From Geosiphon pyriformis (taxonomy: Eukaryota; Glomeromycota; Glomeromycetes; Archaeosporales; Geosiphonaceae): a DNA stretch of 64,000 nt. Position 1 is the first letter of the stretch. Each line of letters starts with the position of its first letter. Below, one piece after another: positions 23,142-39,459 of this stretch. The notes under the pieces are model-generated. The model saw nothing but the letters and a program-made list of their open reading frames with translations. It searched no databases and was not told where the DNA came from. A program made the translations under genes and the position numbers. Location of the stretch: positions 272,277 to 336,276 of the forward strand of contig JAAOMT010000034.1 of the NCBI GenBank assembly GCA_016748015.1, in the 5' to 3' direction.

Positions 23142-25781
23142 TTATGTTCTAATTTGAAATTTTCCAGCTTTTGTTAAGCTTCTTACTCCCTAAATTTCAA
23201 AAAACAATGAAATTAGATCAAATCAAAAAATTTATAAGAATATTGAAGTTATCAAATCTAACCTTATATGGTTTGTAACCTTCATTGTAAAGCTTTAAAC
23301 TATCTACTTTGAGCCCCGATATTGCATACATATTAATCTGGAACTCGAGGCTGATGGTATGACCAGATTCCGGTGTTTGCTCACTATGTATCGAAATATT
23401 AAAAAAATCGAATGGTCAAAGGCTTTTATTAATATTACTGATTTCTGTAAATGAAATAATATCTTCAACACTTACGAACTGGTAAAGTTACCCGAAAGAC
23501 AGGGTACTCTTTCCTTTGGCTTTATCTTTCCCAGATCCCATCGTATACACTATAATATCATCATAATGGTTCAAATATTTAGTATTTCTATGTAAGAATT
23601 AACAATAAAGTGAGAACAGTTTAACATTGAAATAGAAATATTTAATTCACCTTTGTGACTGGGTCAAAAATGTAAGAGCCAACATTACATTTAGCATTAA
23701 CATTTAACACAGATTTTCCCAATGGAAACACTAGCAATACATTTTCAACAGGTTTGCCATCTGTATTTCTTATACTAATAGTTATATCGAATCTACCTGG
23801 TAGGTTGGTAAATCGCCAGAGAGTCCATGAATAATTTTATAATCTTTAATGTGAAAAATAAGTTTATCACTTAAATTCAATAATCAGCCATACCACCAGT
23901 ATTTCCAATATGAATCTGTGGTTTTACGTAAATAGGTAAGACTTGATGATGTGGAAGATTTACTCTATGTCAAGGTAAAAAAAAACTTTGTTGATAATTT
24001 TGTGATTTATTAAAGTCCAGCAAAGTAGAAATAATTTGAGATGCAAAACTTACCGATAACTCATTAATTTAAAATGCCCATCTGGTGGAACAAAAGAGAG
24101 GACTCGTTCATTTTCAAATTTGTTGTATCGAACACATGGATGAAAACTGCAGTCATCCAAAACTTTCGGGTTAATAAAACTTAAAGTAAGATCTGGCATG
24201 CCTTTATAATTGGAAAGATGAGTTTCATATTTACAATTTTTACTTTGAATTAACCACAGCAAATCTGATCATTTTGATGCAACATACCTGTTAACCTACA
24301 ATTCGCCTGTATAACCCCGTGAGTTTCAGATGAAACTATTGCACCATTACTGCCGGATTCAAGAAGAATATGAAAATAATTTTAATTTAATTCAAAAATA
24401 TAGTTCTTAATAAACTATAAGACAAGATAAATTACCTATCCACAATCGCATCTATTTCTTCCACGACATCAAAATAGATCTCGTTATTATTATATTTCAC
24501 CCCAGCTTTTCTCCAAGGTATACTTGACAATGTACCATTGGGAACATTATTACCCACGCTGTGATGGAAAAATCAAAATTAAAATACTAAGATTCTATTA
24601 AAAAGTAAACAATGGTAAAAAAATATAATCTAATATCCCTTACTTGGTTACGCCGGCAACTTGGCTGATTACCTTGTTCATAATAGTAGGTGGTACTATC
24701 ATGTCCTTTAGAGCGTTGGGTTCGGTAGTTAATGGATAGCCTACAAAAAGAATATAATAAACAATAATGAGGCATTACTCATAATTGGAAAGTGTACTCT
24801 TTTATCAGAATGGCCTAACCTACCATAATCCATCATTTCTTCAAGAAGCTAAAAAATCAATTTATGAATCTTGAGCAATATAATTTATTAAAAAATTATC
24901 CCAATTTAATAGTTGAATCCTATGTCTCCAAACCTGATATACAATATCAAAATTATCTTTTATCGTGTTTTCAGAAACTTCGCCCAGATATTCAGTTAAA
25001 ATATCGACTATCCGATGTTGGAATTCAAGAACCATCAATGGGTCCACTGCAAAAGAATTAAAAATTTACATTAGTAACCAAATTTCGAAACGTTTAAGGT
25101 TCAAAAAGCAAGTATTTTAAAGACTTGTAAAATGTTAAAACTTGAAATATTCGAAGACCGGGATATTTTCCGTACCGGCAACAAACTCCTAACATCTTAA
25201 TTAGCCAAAAGAAATTTATCAAATATCTATAGCAACCTGAAGGGAAATCTGGACGGTAAATAATCATACTTTCTTATGAATCAACATGTAATTCTTGCAT
25301 TTCTATCAGCCCAAAACATACTTTTAGGCCTTACACAATAAATAATCAGATAACCAAATTAATGAATTTGTGTAAAGTAGAAAATATCCCGGCATCAAAG
25401 TTTTATCCTTCTAATATAAAACTCCAGATATCTCCAGAACCCACCTTCACTGGAAACAGGACTCAAAAAAGTTAAATTTGAACGTTGAATGTGGACCAAC
25501 TGATACTTGGACATAGAAAGCACAGGCGTCAATTCCTCAGGTGATGAAACTTTTCCAATTTGGTCATTGAAATAATCCACCACTTGTCGGTTAATTAGCC
25601 CTCGCCAATGTTTTTCGATGATGATTCGACTGCCATTAATTGATATTAAAAAAAAGGATTATTGAATGAAGTTTTTACGTTAAATTTTGATTAACATCCA
25701 AAGAACAGTTGAAAAAAACGAATACCATTAAAATAATGTATTATACCCAGTTGAGTTTAAGACAAAAAGACTGTCAATCAT
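23142..25781 (-). CDS. APM3: AP-3 adaptor complex mu subunit, 13 exons, 415 aa
   Basis: Exons (minus): 25781-25747, 25629-25445, 25046-24934, 24848-24824, 24740-24644, 24558-24436, 24349-24288, 24201-24054, 23964-23894, 23796-23651, 23549-23476, 23383-23263, 23189-23142; 1248 bases, in frame to TAA. The N-terminal longin domain starts [12 protein letters not shown] and has [10 protein letters not shown]. The linker reads [20 protein letters not shown]. The mu homology domain has [64 protein letters not shown] and ends GKFQIRT. The spacing matches AP-3 rather than AP-1/AP-2 mu, and the length matches animal AP-3 mu. AP-3 sorts cargo from Golgi/endosomes to the vacuole. Exon 4 has only 25 bases, and intron 2 is unusually long (398 bases). 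Confidence 0.92.
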
Positions 25782-26294
25782 TATTTTTAGGTTTCAAAGC
25801 AAGAGAAGATATCTTTGTGTACTTGTGATTTCCCTTGAAATCAATTTCATTTTTATCATGGTAAATTGGGTGATATCTGAACCTGAAATCGATATGATTA
25901 ATCATATGATATCAATTATTATTATTATTATTATTATACCTATTATTTTAATAAAACTTTGCGCGCGTAGGCTACGAAATACAGGTTCCCTAAGCAATAG
26001 TCAAAATAATAACTTTTATTCACAGCTTTCAAATTCTCAAGTTTTGAGGTTTAACAGTACAAACTTTTTAAAGTTTGCATGAGTTGCTGACTGCAAGATA
26101 TCTAGATAATGAATTTTTCAACTGCAAAGATAGTGAACGGCTAGCCGATCATTCAAATCGGAACTCAAAAAAAAATGATAATGATGTGGTTAATCTTAAA
26201 TTTTCAGTTAATCTGTTAATAACAAGGAAATTAACAGTTGACTCAATATTATCGATACTTTGATTCCTAAAAACAAAAACTAAAAGAGTGTAAA
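25782..26294. promoter_or_regulatory. Divergent intergenic region between AP-3 mu and beta-COP
   Basis: The 513 bases separate two start codons pointing away from each other, so both promoters must lie here. It holds an (ATT)n microsatellite (about 25917-25937) and a GCGCGC-containing spot near 25962. No clear TATA box can be assigned. Confidence 0.6.
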
Positions 26295-29200
26295 ATGGCA
26301 ACAGACACTTGCTACACTATAATCCACCAAGATGACAGTGCAGATCAACCTTCCATACAAGAACTGAAATCGGCCCTGGAAAAAGGCTCAGAAGAAGTCA
26401 AGATAGAAACCATGAAAAAAATACTTGTTACAATGCTTAATGGGGATCAACTTCCACAACTATTAATGCAGGTCATTCGATTTGTCATGCCTTCGAAAAG
26501 CAAAACACTTAAAAAACTACTTCATTTCTACTGGGAAATCTGCCCTAAAACAAATTCCGATGGAAAGCTCAAACAGGAAATGATTTTAGTATGGTAGGAA
26601 TATTTGGATTTGATTGATTTCTTCATTTGTTCTAGAAAAGGTTAAAAGTAAATTTAAAGGATCTATTTATTTATTTATCACGTGAAATCATCAAAACCAA
26701 TTACATTCAACATCTTCTGTATTAATAATTAACTTCAAGTTATTGTTTATCTGAATAAATTTCTTAAATTCTCAGCAATGCATTGCGAAATGATTTACAA
26801 CATCCCAATGAGTATATAAGAGGTGCTACCCTGCGATTTTTATGCAAATTACGGGAACCCGAATTATTGGAACCTTTGTTGCCATCATGTCGATCTTGCT
26901 TGGTAATCATTAGTAAATCTCGAATTTTAATAATTTAAAAAAGACTGACCACTTATTTTGATCACTCGTTTTTACAGGAACACCGACATTCTTATGTGCG
27001 AAAAAATGCGGTCTTTGCAATTTATACCATTTATAAACATTTTGAATATTTAATACCAGACGCGCCAGAATTGATCCAGAGTTTTCTGGCTGCCGTAAGA
27101 TGAAAAATCTTTGAATTAACCAAAAATTCCGACTAAAAATAACAAAAGTTTTCTCTCATATAATCTATCTACTAAGGAAGCAGATCAGACCAGCAAGCGG
27201 AACGCATTTGTGATGTTATGTAACACAAATCAAACACGCGCCGTGGAATACCTCAATAATGTGTTTGATCAGGTGCCAAATTTTGATGAGCTATTACAAC
27301 TATCGGTCATAGAATTAATAAGGAAAGATTGTCGAAACAACAGTACCAATAGGGTAAGAGAAAGGATAATGTATTTTCCCTCGCTTTTCTTTTAATTTCA
27401 TCTAATTAATCGAGATGTTTGTTATTTAGGGCAAATACATTCGATGCATTTTTGATCTATTGAACGCTGCATCTCACTCAGTTAAATATGAGGCAGCTAC
27501 ATCATTGATTGCACTTACACATGCTCCTGCGGCTGTTAAAGGTACATTTTTCAGATCAATTTTGAAATCTTAAATAATTCCAAGGTCACATATATTAATT
27601 TGTTTTGCCTACTTCTAGCTGCTGCTGCATGCTATATTGAGCTCATAATAAAGGAATCCGATAATAACGTTAAGCTGATTGTTTTGGATCGTCTCGAAGA
27701 ACTACGAGAGAAACACGAAAATATTTTGGATGACCTAGTATTGGATATTTTGCGTGTGCTTTCAAGGTTAGTTTATTCCCTTTAAGAAGTTTGGGTCTTG
27801 TTTCATTTTTACATATTAAATATATTCCGTAATTAGTCCAGATATCGAAGTTAGGCGAAAAGCTTTGCGGATTGGTTTAGAGTTGGTTTCAAATCGTAAT
27901 GTTCAAGAAGTCGTCGTATTCCTCAAAAAAGAACTTGCTAAAACGATAGATCAAGATTTTGAAAAAGTAACATTTGAAATTCATTTCGACTTGTAAAATC
28001 TTCTTTCTTTTAAATTATATTTTACTTTATAGAATACCGAATACCGACAATTGTTGATTCAGTCAATTCATTCCTGTGCAATAAAATTTTCTGAGGTTGC
28101 CGCAAATGTTGTCCATGTCCTAATGGAATTTCTCGGTGACTCTAACAATCCCGCTGCCGTTGATGTTATCGCTTTTGTGCGGTAGGCTTATTTAGGCCAA
28201 TTTATATCTAAAAATTAGCTTTCAAATTTCTAAGATGTGTTACTTTCTTTGCTTTTGGCAGCGAGGTCGTTGAAAAATTCCCTAATCTGCGATCTTCTAT
28301 CACGGAAAAATTGCTTGAAACTTTCATGGATGTGAAATCTGGTAAAGTTTTTCGAGGTGCTCTATGGATTGTGGGAGAATATTGTGCAGACGTTCAAGGT
28401 ATGAACCACTTTAAAAATCAAACCTTATAATCAATATACTAGTTTCGATATTATAATAATTTAATTTTCCTTTAGATATCGAAGATGCTTGGAAACAAAT
28501 TCGAGCCGGGCTTGGGGAAATTCCTATTCTGGCATCAGAACAGGTGCGAATCATTCATAAAATTCATTCGGTAATAGCTATTTTATAATATTGTTAAACT
28601 GTCTTGCAATAGAGATTGCTCGAAGAGGCATCTAATGAAGAAAAAACAGAAGAAAGTACTGGCGATGGCAAAAACCCTGTAGCATCATCATCGCGTCGGA
28701 TCCTGGCTGACGGGACATATGCCACAGAGACTGCTTTTTCAAATAACTTATCGGCCCTTGCGAAGCTGGAAGCTGTGAAAGCAGCAGCAAAACCGCCAAT
28801 TAGAGGTTCTTGTTTATTATAAATTTTGTTGAAACTTCATCTTATTTAAGTTCTCAATTTAATCTCCGATATGCTTAAAAACAGCGTTATTGCTTAGTGG
28901 GGATTTCTTCATGGGCTCTGTGTTAGCATCTACTTTGACCAAACTAGTCATGCGATTTGCTGAAATATCAAAAGATTCTCAGCGAGTCAACGAACTCCGT
29001 GCTGAGGTAGAAATTTGTATATATCAATTCATATATCATAGTCAAATCATCTGTCGTTCATATTTATCAGCTCCTAAACTCAAATACAGGCGATGCTTAT
29101 AATGGTCAGTATTATCCGCGTTGGGGAGTCTCCATTCGTGACAACCCCTATCGATGAAGACTCGCATGATCGAATAATGTCATGCCTACACGTGTTAGAA

Positions 29201-31014
29201 CAATTGTCCCGTGATACAGCCATTAAATCTGTGTTTCTACATGACACCAAAGCTTCATTTGCTCGCATTGTGGAAGCCGAAGAAGTCAGTCGAACTATGC
29301 TATAGTTTCTTTTCATAACTTGCTTCCAGTCGACTCACTAGAGGAGGTATGGTTTATTTTTGATTAATAGAAACGCACAGCAGCAAAAAAGGCCAAAGAT
29401 AAATCGCCCACTGCTGTACAAGTTGATGATTTAATTATATTTCGACAATTTTCCAAAAGAAACCTGATGGATGAAAATGATGAGGTATGTCCAGAGCCCT
29501 ATTTATTGAAGTGTAATATTTTCAGAGCTAAAAATATATACGAGATTATCAATATCAACAGCCTTCACTGGCGGTCTCAGCACTAATTACATTTTTATGA
29601 ATGAATATCCTTGAACTCTATCTTAAAAAGTATTTGGCCTTAATAAAGAACCCCTTCCTTTACTTGAATATTTTGAAATTGCTAATTTTCTTACGAAATT
29701 CTTCGTAGTATGAACTGGATTTGACACGTGCTACTGGGCAGGGTGACTTGCGTGATGACTTGATCTCAAAACTTAGTCGTGTCGTCCAACTTACAGGTAT
29801 ATGTAATATTTGTCTCTAATTTTCATCAACACAATTTCTTATTTTCACCCATTTTCGAAGGTTTCTCCGATCCGGTTTATGCAGAAGCTTATGTGAATGT
29901 TCATCAATATGATATCCTTTTGGGTTTGGCTTTTCTCTTTCTTAATGATGTACTTGTCCTTCCCTTCAAATCTCATAAAAATTATCTTTTTTGGCTTACT
30001 CCCATCTAGATGTTTTGATAGTTAATCAGACCAGTGAAACCCTGCAGAATCTATCATTAGAATTTGCAACACTGGGTGATTTAAAGCTGGTTGAAAGGCC
30101 TTCGCAGCATAATTTAGCACCTCATGCCTTTCATAGTGTAAAAGCAACAATAAAGGTATACTTTCACTGATGTCAATGTATTTTTTGGACAAAGCTCATA
30201 AATATTGTTAAAACTTTAGGTGTCTTCGACCGAAACAGGTGTGATTTTTGGAAATATTGTCTACGATGGACCCGGGACTTCCGAGAGCAACTGTGTAGTG
30301 CTAAATGATATTCACATTGATATAATGGATTATATCAATCCTGCTTTTTGTAACGAAACACAGGTAATTTTAATTAATTATTATTGGCTAATAAAAACAT
30401 TTAATTACAAATACTTTTTTCTTTTATGTCGGTAATAGTTCCGCAGCATGTGGACAGAATTCGAATGGGAAAATAAAGTCAATGTTAATACCAACATCAC
30501 GTATGCGCTCTTATTTTCGTTCTTTTTAGAAAAGGAAAGCAGTGAGAGACATGTCAATTATTTTTTAACTCGTATTCTGTTAAATTTCAGAGATTTACGT
30601 GAATATCTTCGGCATATCATGAAATCAACCAACATGAGCTGCCTAACACCAGAACCTGCTCTTTCTGGCGATTGTGGATTTTTGTCGGCCAATATGTATG
30701 CCCGAAGTATTTTTGGTAAGGGATCTTAAATATTTTGATTGATCATATATTTGGCAGTTTAATAATCTTAAATAAACCTAACTTAACCAAAAATAGGTGA
30801 AGATGCTTTAGCAAATCTCAGTATTGAGAAGCAAGGAGATGGGGCAATTAATGGTCACGTCCGAATTCGTAGTAAAACCCAAGGAATTGCTTTAAGCCTA
30901 GGAGATAAGATTACATTAGGTAAGATTTTTTTTATCCGTTGAAAATTTTGAATCAAGTATCTTTAACGTTTTTCCATTCTTTTTAAAATTTAAGCCCAAA
31001 AAACAGTTGCTTGA
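26295..31014 (+). CDS. SEC26: Coatomer subunit beta (beta-COP), 22 exons, 952 aa
   Basis: Exons: 26295-26593, 26776-26902, 26978-27094, 27177-27353, 27430-27541, 27619-27766, 27837-27966, 28033-28181, 28262-28398, 28476-28543, 28613-28805, 28885-29006, 29090-29284, 29371-29484, 29709-29796, 29861-29923, 30010-30155, 30220-30363, 30439-30500, 30591-30715, 30797-30919, 30995-31014; 2859 bases in frame to TGA, all GT-AG. Beta-COP is an F-subcomplex subunit of COPI, which coats Golgi-to-ER vesicles. The N-terminal HEAT-like trunk has [10 protein letters not shown] and [12 protein letters not shown], then [14 protein letters not shown] and YRQLL. The C-terminal appendage has [51 protein letters not shown] and [10 protein letters not shown]. 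The length is almost that of animal beta-COP. Confidence 0.95.
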
Positions 31015-31378
31015 GTTTTTGAAGACAATTTCCATATTTCTTATAATTTAAAAAGTTTTTTCCGTTTCGTTAATTTAGAATTTGATAATTTCATTAGGCA
31101 AAAAAGTTGAACATAAATCTTCAAGGTGGAACCTGACGTGTTATCTCGCACAATTTCAATTAACCAATCAATTTTCGAATAGAGAATTTAGGAGTTTAAA
31201 TTCTAAATCTCGGAAAGATTTGCTTTATTTGTTCGCTTCAATCTATTTCTTGAAGGGCCATCTTCTCTTCCATAGATGTCAGTTTAAATATAAAGTGTGG
31301 CGCTTGATCCTTTCTCCCGCGAAATCTAATATGAACCAACAGCAATTTGTGTACCTATGATGTAATTTATTCATGTCA
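31015..31378. other. Convergent 3' intergenic region
   Basis: SEC26 (plus) and RIX7 (minus) converge with 364 bases between their stops. No further gene is seen, and both 3' untranslated regions and polyadenylation sites must lie here. Confidence 0.6.
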
Positions 31379-35845
<4,467 letters not shown>

Positions 35846-36164
35846 ATTCAGCTTAATAAAAACATTTTTTTAAAAAAGGCAACTAGGTGATTTTACAGCT
35901 CATGACTGATCCCATATGACCCATAATAAATGCTTTATTTAAAAAAAAAATTATTTATTAGTGTAAAAAGATATTATTTAGTTCTCTAAAAAAAAAGGGG
36001 GTTTAATATTTTAATTTTACAATTTAAATAATTTTTTAATATTAATACTAAATTAAAATATTATTATTAATTGTTTAGTTTATTTTAAATAATAAGTCAA
36101 TTACTTCAAAATATTTATTTTACAATATTTGAATTTATTACTAATTTTTTATTTTTATAATACA
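35846..36164. other. Upstream of RIX7, passing into AT-rich repeat DNA
   Basis: The RIX7 promoter should lie in the first 100 or so bases. Beyond about 35940 the sequence turns into A/T runs continuous with the repeat-rich block. Confidence 0.5.
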
Positions 36165-36835
36165 TTATTATCAAATAAAATTTGTATAAAATTATTTTTA
36201 TAATTCTTATTATTAATTAACAAACAATATTATTTTTTAATTTAATTTATTATTTAGTTAAATTATTATTTATTGTTATTTAATTAATAATTTAATTTAT
36301 ATAAAACACAAATATAATTAAATGTAATAATTAAATTATATAATATTCAAGAATTTACTAAAAATATTTAACAATTTACTACAATATTTAATTATTTACT
36401 AAAATAATTTGATATTTATTAAAATATTAACAAAAAAAATATATAAAACTTGAAATAGTATTGTAAAAAACTATATAAAAAATAGTTTTTTTTAAAAAAT
36501 ATATATTAAATTAGAAATAATTTATTAAGTTTTAAATTAATTAAATAATTATTTTAAAACTTACAAAATTAATTAACTATTAATTTAATAATAATTTAAT
36601 TATTTTAAATTTAAATAAAAAATATTTTTTTGTATTATTTTTATTTTTTTATATTATTAAATAGTTTACAATTAAAATTTCTTGTAAAAAATTAATTTTT
36701 ATAGCAAAATAACTATATATTATTAAATAAAAATTTTTGTAAAAAAATTAACTTTTATTGCAAAATAATTACACAAAATAATTGATATAAAATTGGTTAT
36801 TTTATTATAATTCAAATTATAATTAGTTTTTTATA
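36165..36835. repeat. AT-rich interspersed repeat, copy 2
   Basis: Same-strand counterpart of 14214-15040, with the landmark TATAAAACACAAATATAA and the GCAAAATAACTA segment in the same order. It is shorter through small deletions. Confidence 0.7.
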
Positions 36836-36899
36836 AGTTTTTTAATTTTAATTTTTTTTTTTATGTTTAATAAATAAAATTTTAACACAAATTTGTATA

Positions 36900-36990
36900 A
36901 TATATTAAATTAAGTAATCTAAACTAAATATAAATCATGTATTTTCTATATATAACCAATTATTTAAGCCAATTAAAACAATACTATATT
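36900..36990 (-). repeat. Decayed LINE-type 3' tail
   Basis: It reads like the tail at 37829-37950 and 45060-45200 after C:G to T:A change (ctaaactaaatataaatcatg, then ataaccaattatttaagcc against gtgaccagccactcggacc). Confidence 0.6.
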
Positions 36991-37210
36991 AAAACAAAAA
37001 AAATCAGAAATAAATTCAGCTTATTAATTTTATTAATAATATTATTTAAATTCTTAAAATCAAAAATAAACTTAATACTATTTTTTATATTATAACTTAA
37101 TATATATTACAAAATTATATTATATACTTAATAGTATTTTTACTCAAAAAAAAATTTAATAAACAGTATTTTATTATAATTTATATTATTAAAATTAATT
37201 TTAAATCTAT

Positions 37211-37303
37211 GGTCACGTGTAAAAAGCGCATAATTTGTTCTTAGTTTAGATCATTTGTATGATGTATGGCATTAGATCACATTTGGACCTTACTCATTAA
37301 ATT
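37211..37303 (+). repeat. LINE-type 3' tail in inverted orientation
   Basis: This is the reverse-complement counterpart of 37829-37921. The two align with almost no gaps and share the core tagtttagatcatttgtatg. It may mark the 3' end of an independent plus-strand insertion. Confidence 0.75.
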
Positions 37304-37501
37304 AAATTTAAAATTAACAATGTTTTTAAAAATACTAATCAGAAAATTAGAAAAATTGTTAATAGTATACTTTATAAAAAGCAAAATTTTTTTAACTTAA
37401 TAAGTTTTAACAATATTATTATTTAGAAAACTGGTAACCAAAGTAGCCAAAAAACTAATGGACTTAATAATAGATTTTATTAAAACATCCAAGCTTAAGA
37501 T

Positions 37502-37693
37502 TTAAGTTTTCAAATAATTTAATCTATATTTAATAATAGAATTAACAACAAAAACAACTAAAAAAACAGCAAATAAAAGAGCCAAAAAAGCAGAAATTAT
37601 AGTATAAAACTTGTTATTAATAAAAAATAATACAAAAAACTTAAAGCTAACTATTAATTTAGAAAACATTTTACAAAACAAAAAAAATAACAT
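37502..37693 (-). pseudogene. Fragment of the ORF1-only element protein
   Basis: The short minus-strand frame has the same hydrophobic-shifted pattern as the C-terminal parts of the ORF1-like proteins at 45633-45830 (minus) and 50681-50899 (plus): a run like YAKISVLLSF or YTIISAFLAL followed by a Val/Ala-rich stretch. The apparent hydrophobicity is probably a by-product of Ala/Pro/Ser codons mutating to Val/Leu/Phe, not a membrane segment. Confidence 0.55.
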
Positions 37694-37828
37694 CTTATAA
37701 TTAATAAATAAATAATACAGATTTTGATACTTATAATAATAATAATATTTAAAAATTTTCTACCAGATATAATATTTGTACAAAGTACTAATTTTTATTA
37801 TAGTAAACTCTAATTTTTTTTTTATTAA

Positions 37829-37950
37829 CATTTAACGAGTGAAGTCCAAACACTGCCTAGTGCAATACATCATACAAATGATCTAAACTAGGTGTGAATC
37901 ATGCATTATCTACATGTGACCAGCCACTCGGACCAATCAGGACAATACTA
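37829..37950 (-). repeat. LINE copy B 3' tail
   Basis: It follows the RNase H stop directly and ends in TTAATAAAAAAAAAA on the minus strand. The same tail closes the ORF1-only elements at 45060-45200 (minus) and 51272-51392 (plus). Confidence 0.75.
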
Positions 37951-39375
37951 AGCACCTATATGAACAGAAACCTCATCTCCTATGCCTGAAAAAAACAAAC
38001 AAGACTTACAGAATCCAAAACCAACACCAATTGCCTCAGCAACACCCAGCAGCCAAGTCATACCAGATGACAGCCCTAAAGAAAGCCCAGAAATCGAGAC
38101 AGGAACTGATCCATCACACGGAATAAGCCCATTTTTTTCCATAAAAGCATGGTGCTTGGCGCGAACCAACCAAATGTCTTTCCAAAAAGCCAAGCTAAAC
38201 TCACGCACAAAGGCCACAATGTTCTGACCCACTATCCTGGAATTCTTGAAGACAGAAACAGACTCACGAAACCAATTCTTGAAAACAAAACCTTTGTATA
38301 GAGCAATACTAACTGAAATGTCAGATACACAAGTAGACATCAGCTGTGAGACACTTGAGAAAGAATGAGCCAAACCAGAGTGCACACCCCAAACTGCTGC
38401 ATAAACATCCAACAACTGAGCACAACCATTGGCATCAAATGAACAAGAAAACACATGGTCTGAGACCTTAACATCACCGCAAAACAAAAACATCACACTG
38501 GGGTATTGCTTATCATAAAGCCGCTTACGCATGGTGACAGGGAGCCGATGGTGCAATGTTTTCATAAAGTAAGTCTGGAAACCAGCAGTCCGCTTGCTAG
38601 TGAAGCCAGCAGCCATGTGAAAATCCGAATGCCAAACCAGTGATGACTTAAACCAATCAATATCTGTATGCAGACTATCTGCCACCACCCCCATACCACA
38701 ACTAATTTCCCAATGTGCACGATGAACTGACTGAAAAATATCCTGAACAAAATGTCTAGAATTACCAGAAATGACTGTTCCCCCACCCCTAAGATAGTGT
38801 TCATCAACAGAATGGGACAGATGCCAACCAGAAAGAGCTGCAGTCCTAGCCAACTTATCAGCTCATTCATTGCCTAAAACCCCTGAGTGTCTTTTTATCT
38901 TACACCAATTAACTTTTAAATTCTTATGACAAATGACATTAACAATATGGCAGCATTCAATCCAACACCAATTCCTAAAATCTGGGCAAACCAATTCCAT
39001 TTCCAACCTGCAAGCATTCAAAGCAGCCTGATTGTCTGAGAACAAGTTGACTGAGCGAGAAGAAGGGACGCACTCAAGTGCCAAAGCAATAGCCTGCAGT
39101 TCCGTCAAGGTAGAAGACATCAAACCAGATACCCTCACATCCAAACCCATATCAATGTCCTCAAAGAAAACAGCAGCCCCAGCTTTCATGTCAACAGTCT
39201 TTAAATCACTCAGAGATCCATCTGTATAAACAGAAAAACAACCAACATTAGAATTGAATAAACCGGCGCCAATGATACCAAACTCATGAGACCAAAGAAC
39301 ATCTGAAGAGCCATGACTAGCCAAAAGTGTGGAGCAGACAGGAAGAAAAGACATGCCACCAAGAAAACAAACCAA
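37948..39375 (-). pseudogene. LINE copy B RNase H and C-terminal region
   Basis: RNase H runs from about 39240: VYTDGS, SSTLTELQAI, FSDNQAAL and KRHSGVLGNE, then a stop at about 38865 inside the usual NE-(x)-ADKLA motif. The frame continues (ADKLARTAAL) for about 300 codons to 37948. The C-terminal region (37948-38853) has Cys/His pairs such as FCGDVKVSDHVFSCSF, a zinc-finger-like end seen after RNase H in related LINEs (family inference). Confidence 0.85.
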
Positions 39376-39459
39376 CAGCTCAAACCAGACAGGAACCAGA
39401 CCATGTGGGTCTAACTGCTTCCACTGTTTGAAGGTCTTCCACTCGAAAACAGTCCTATT

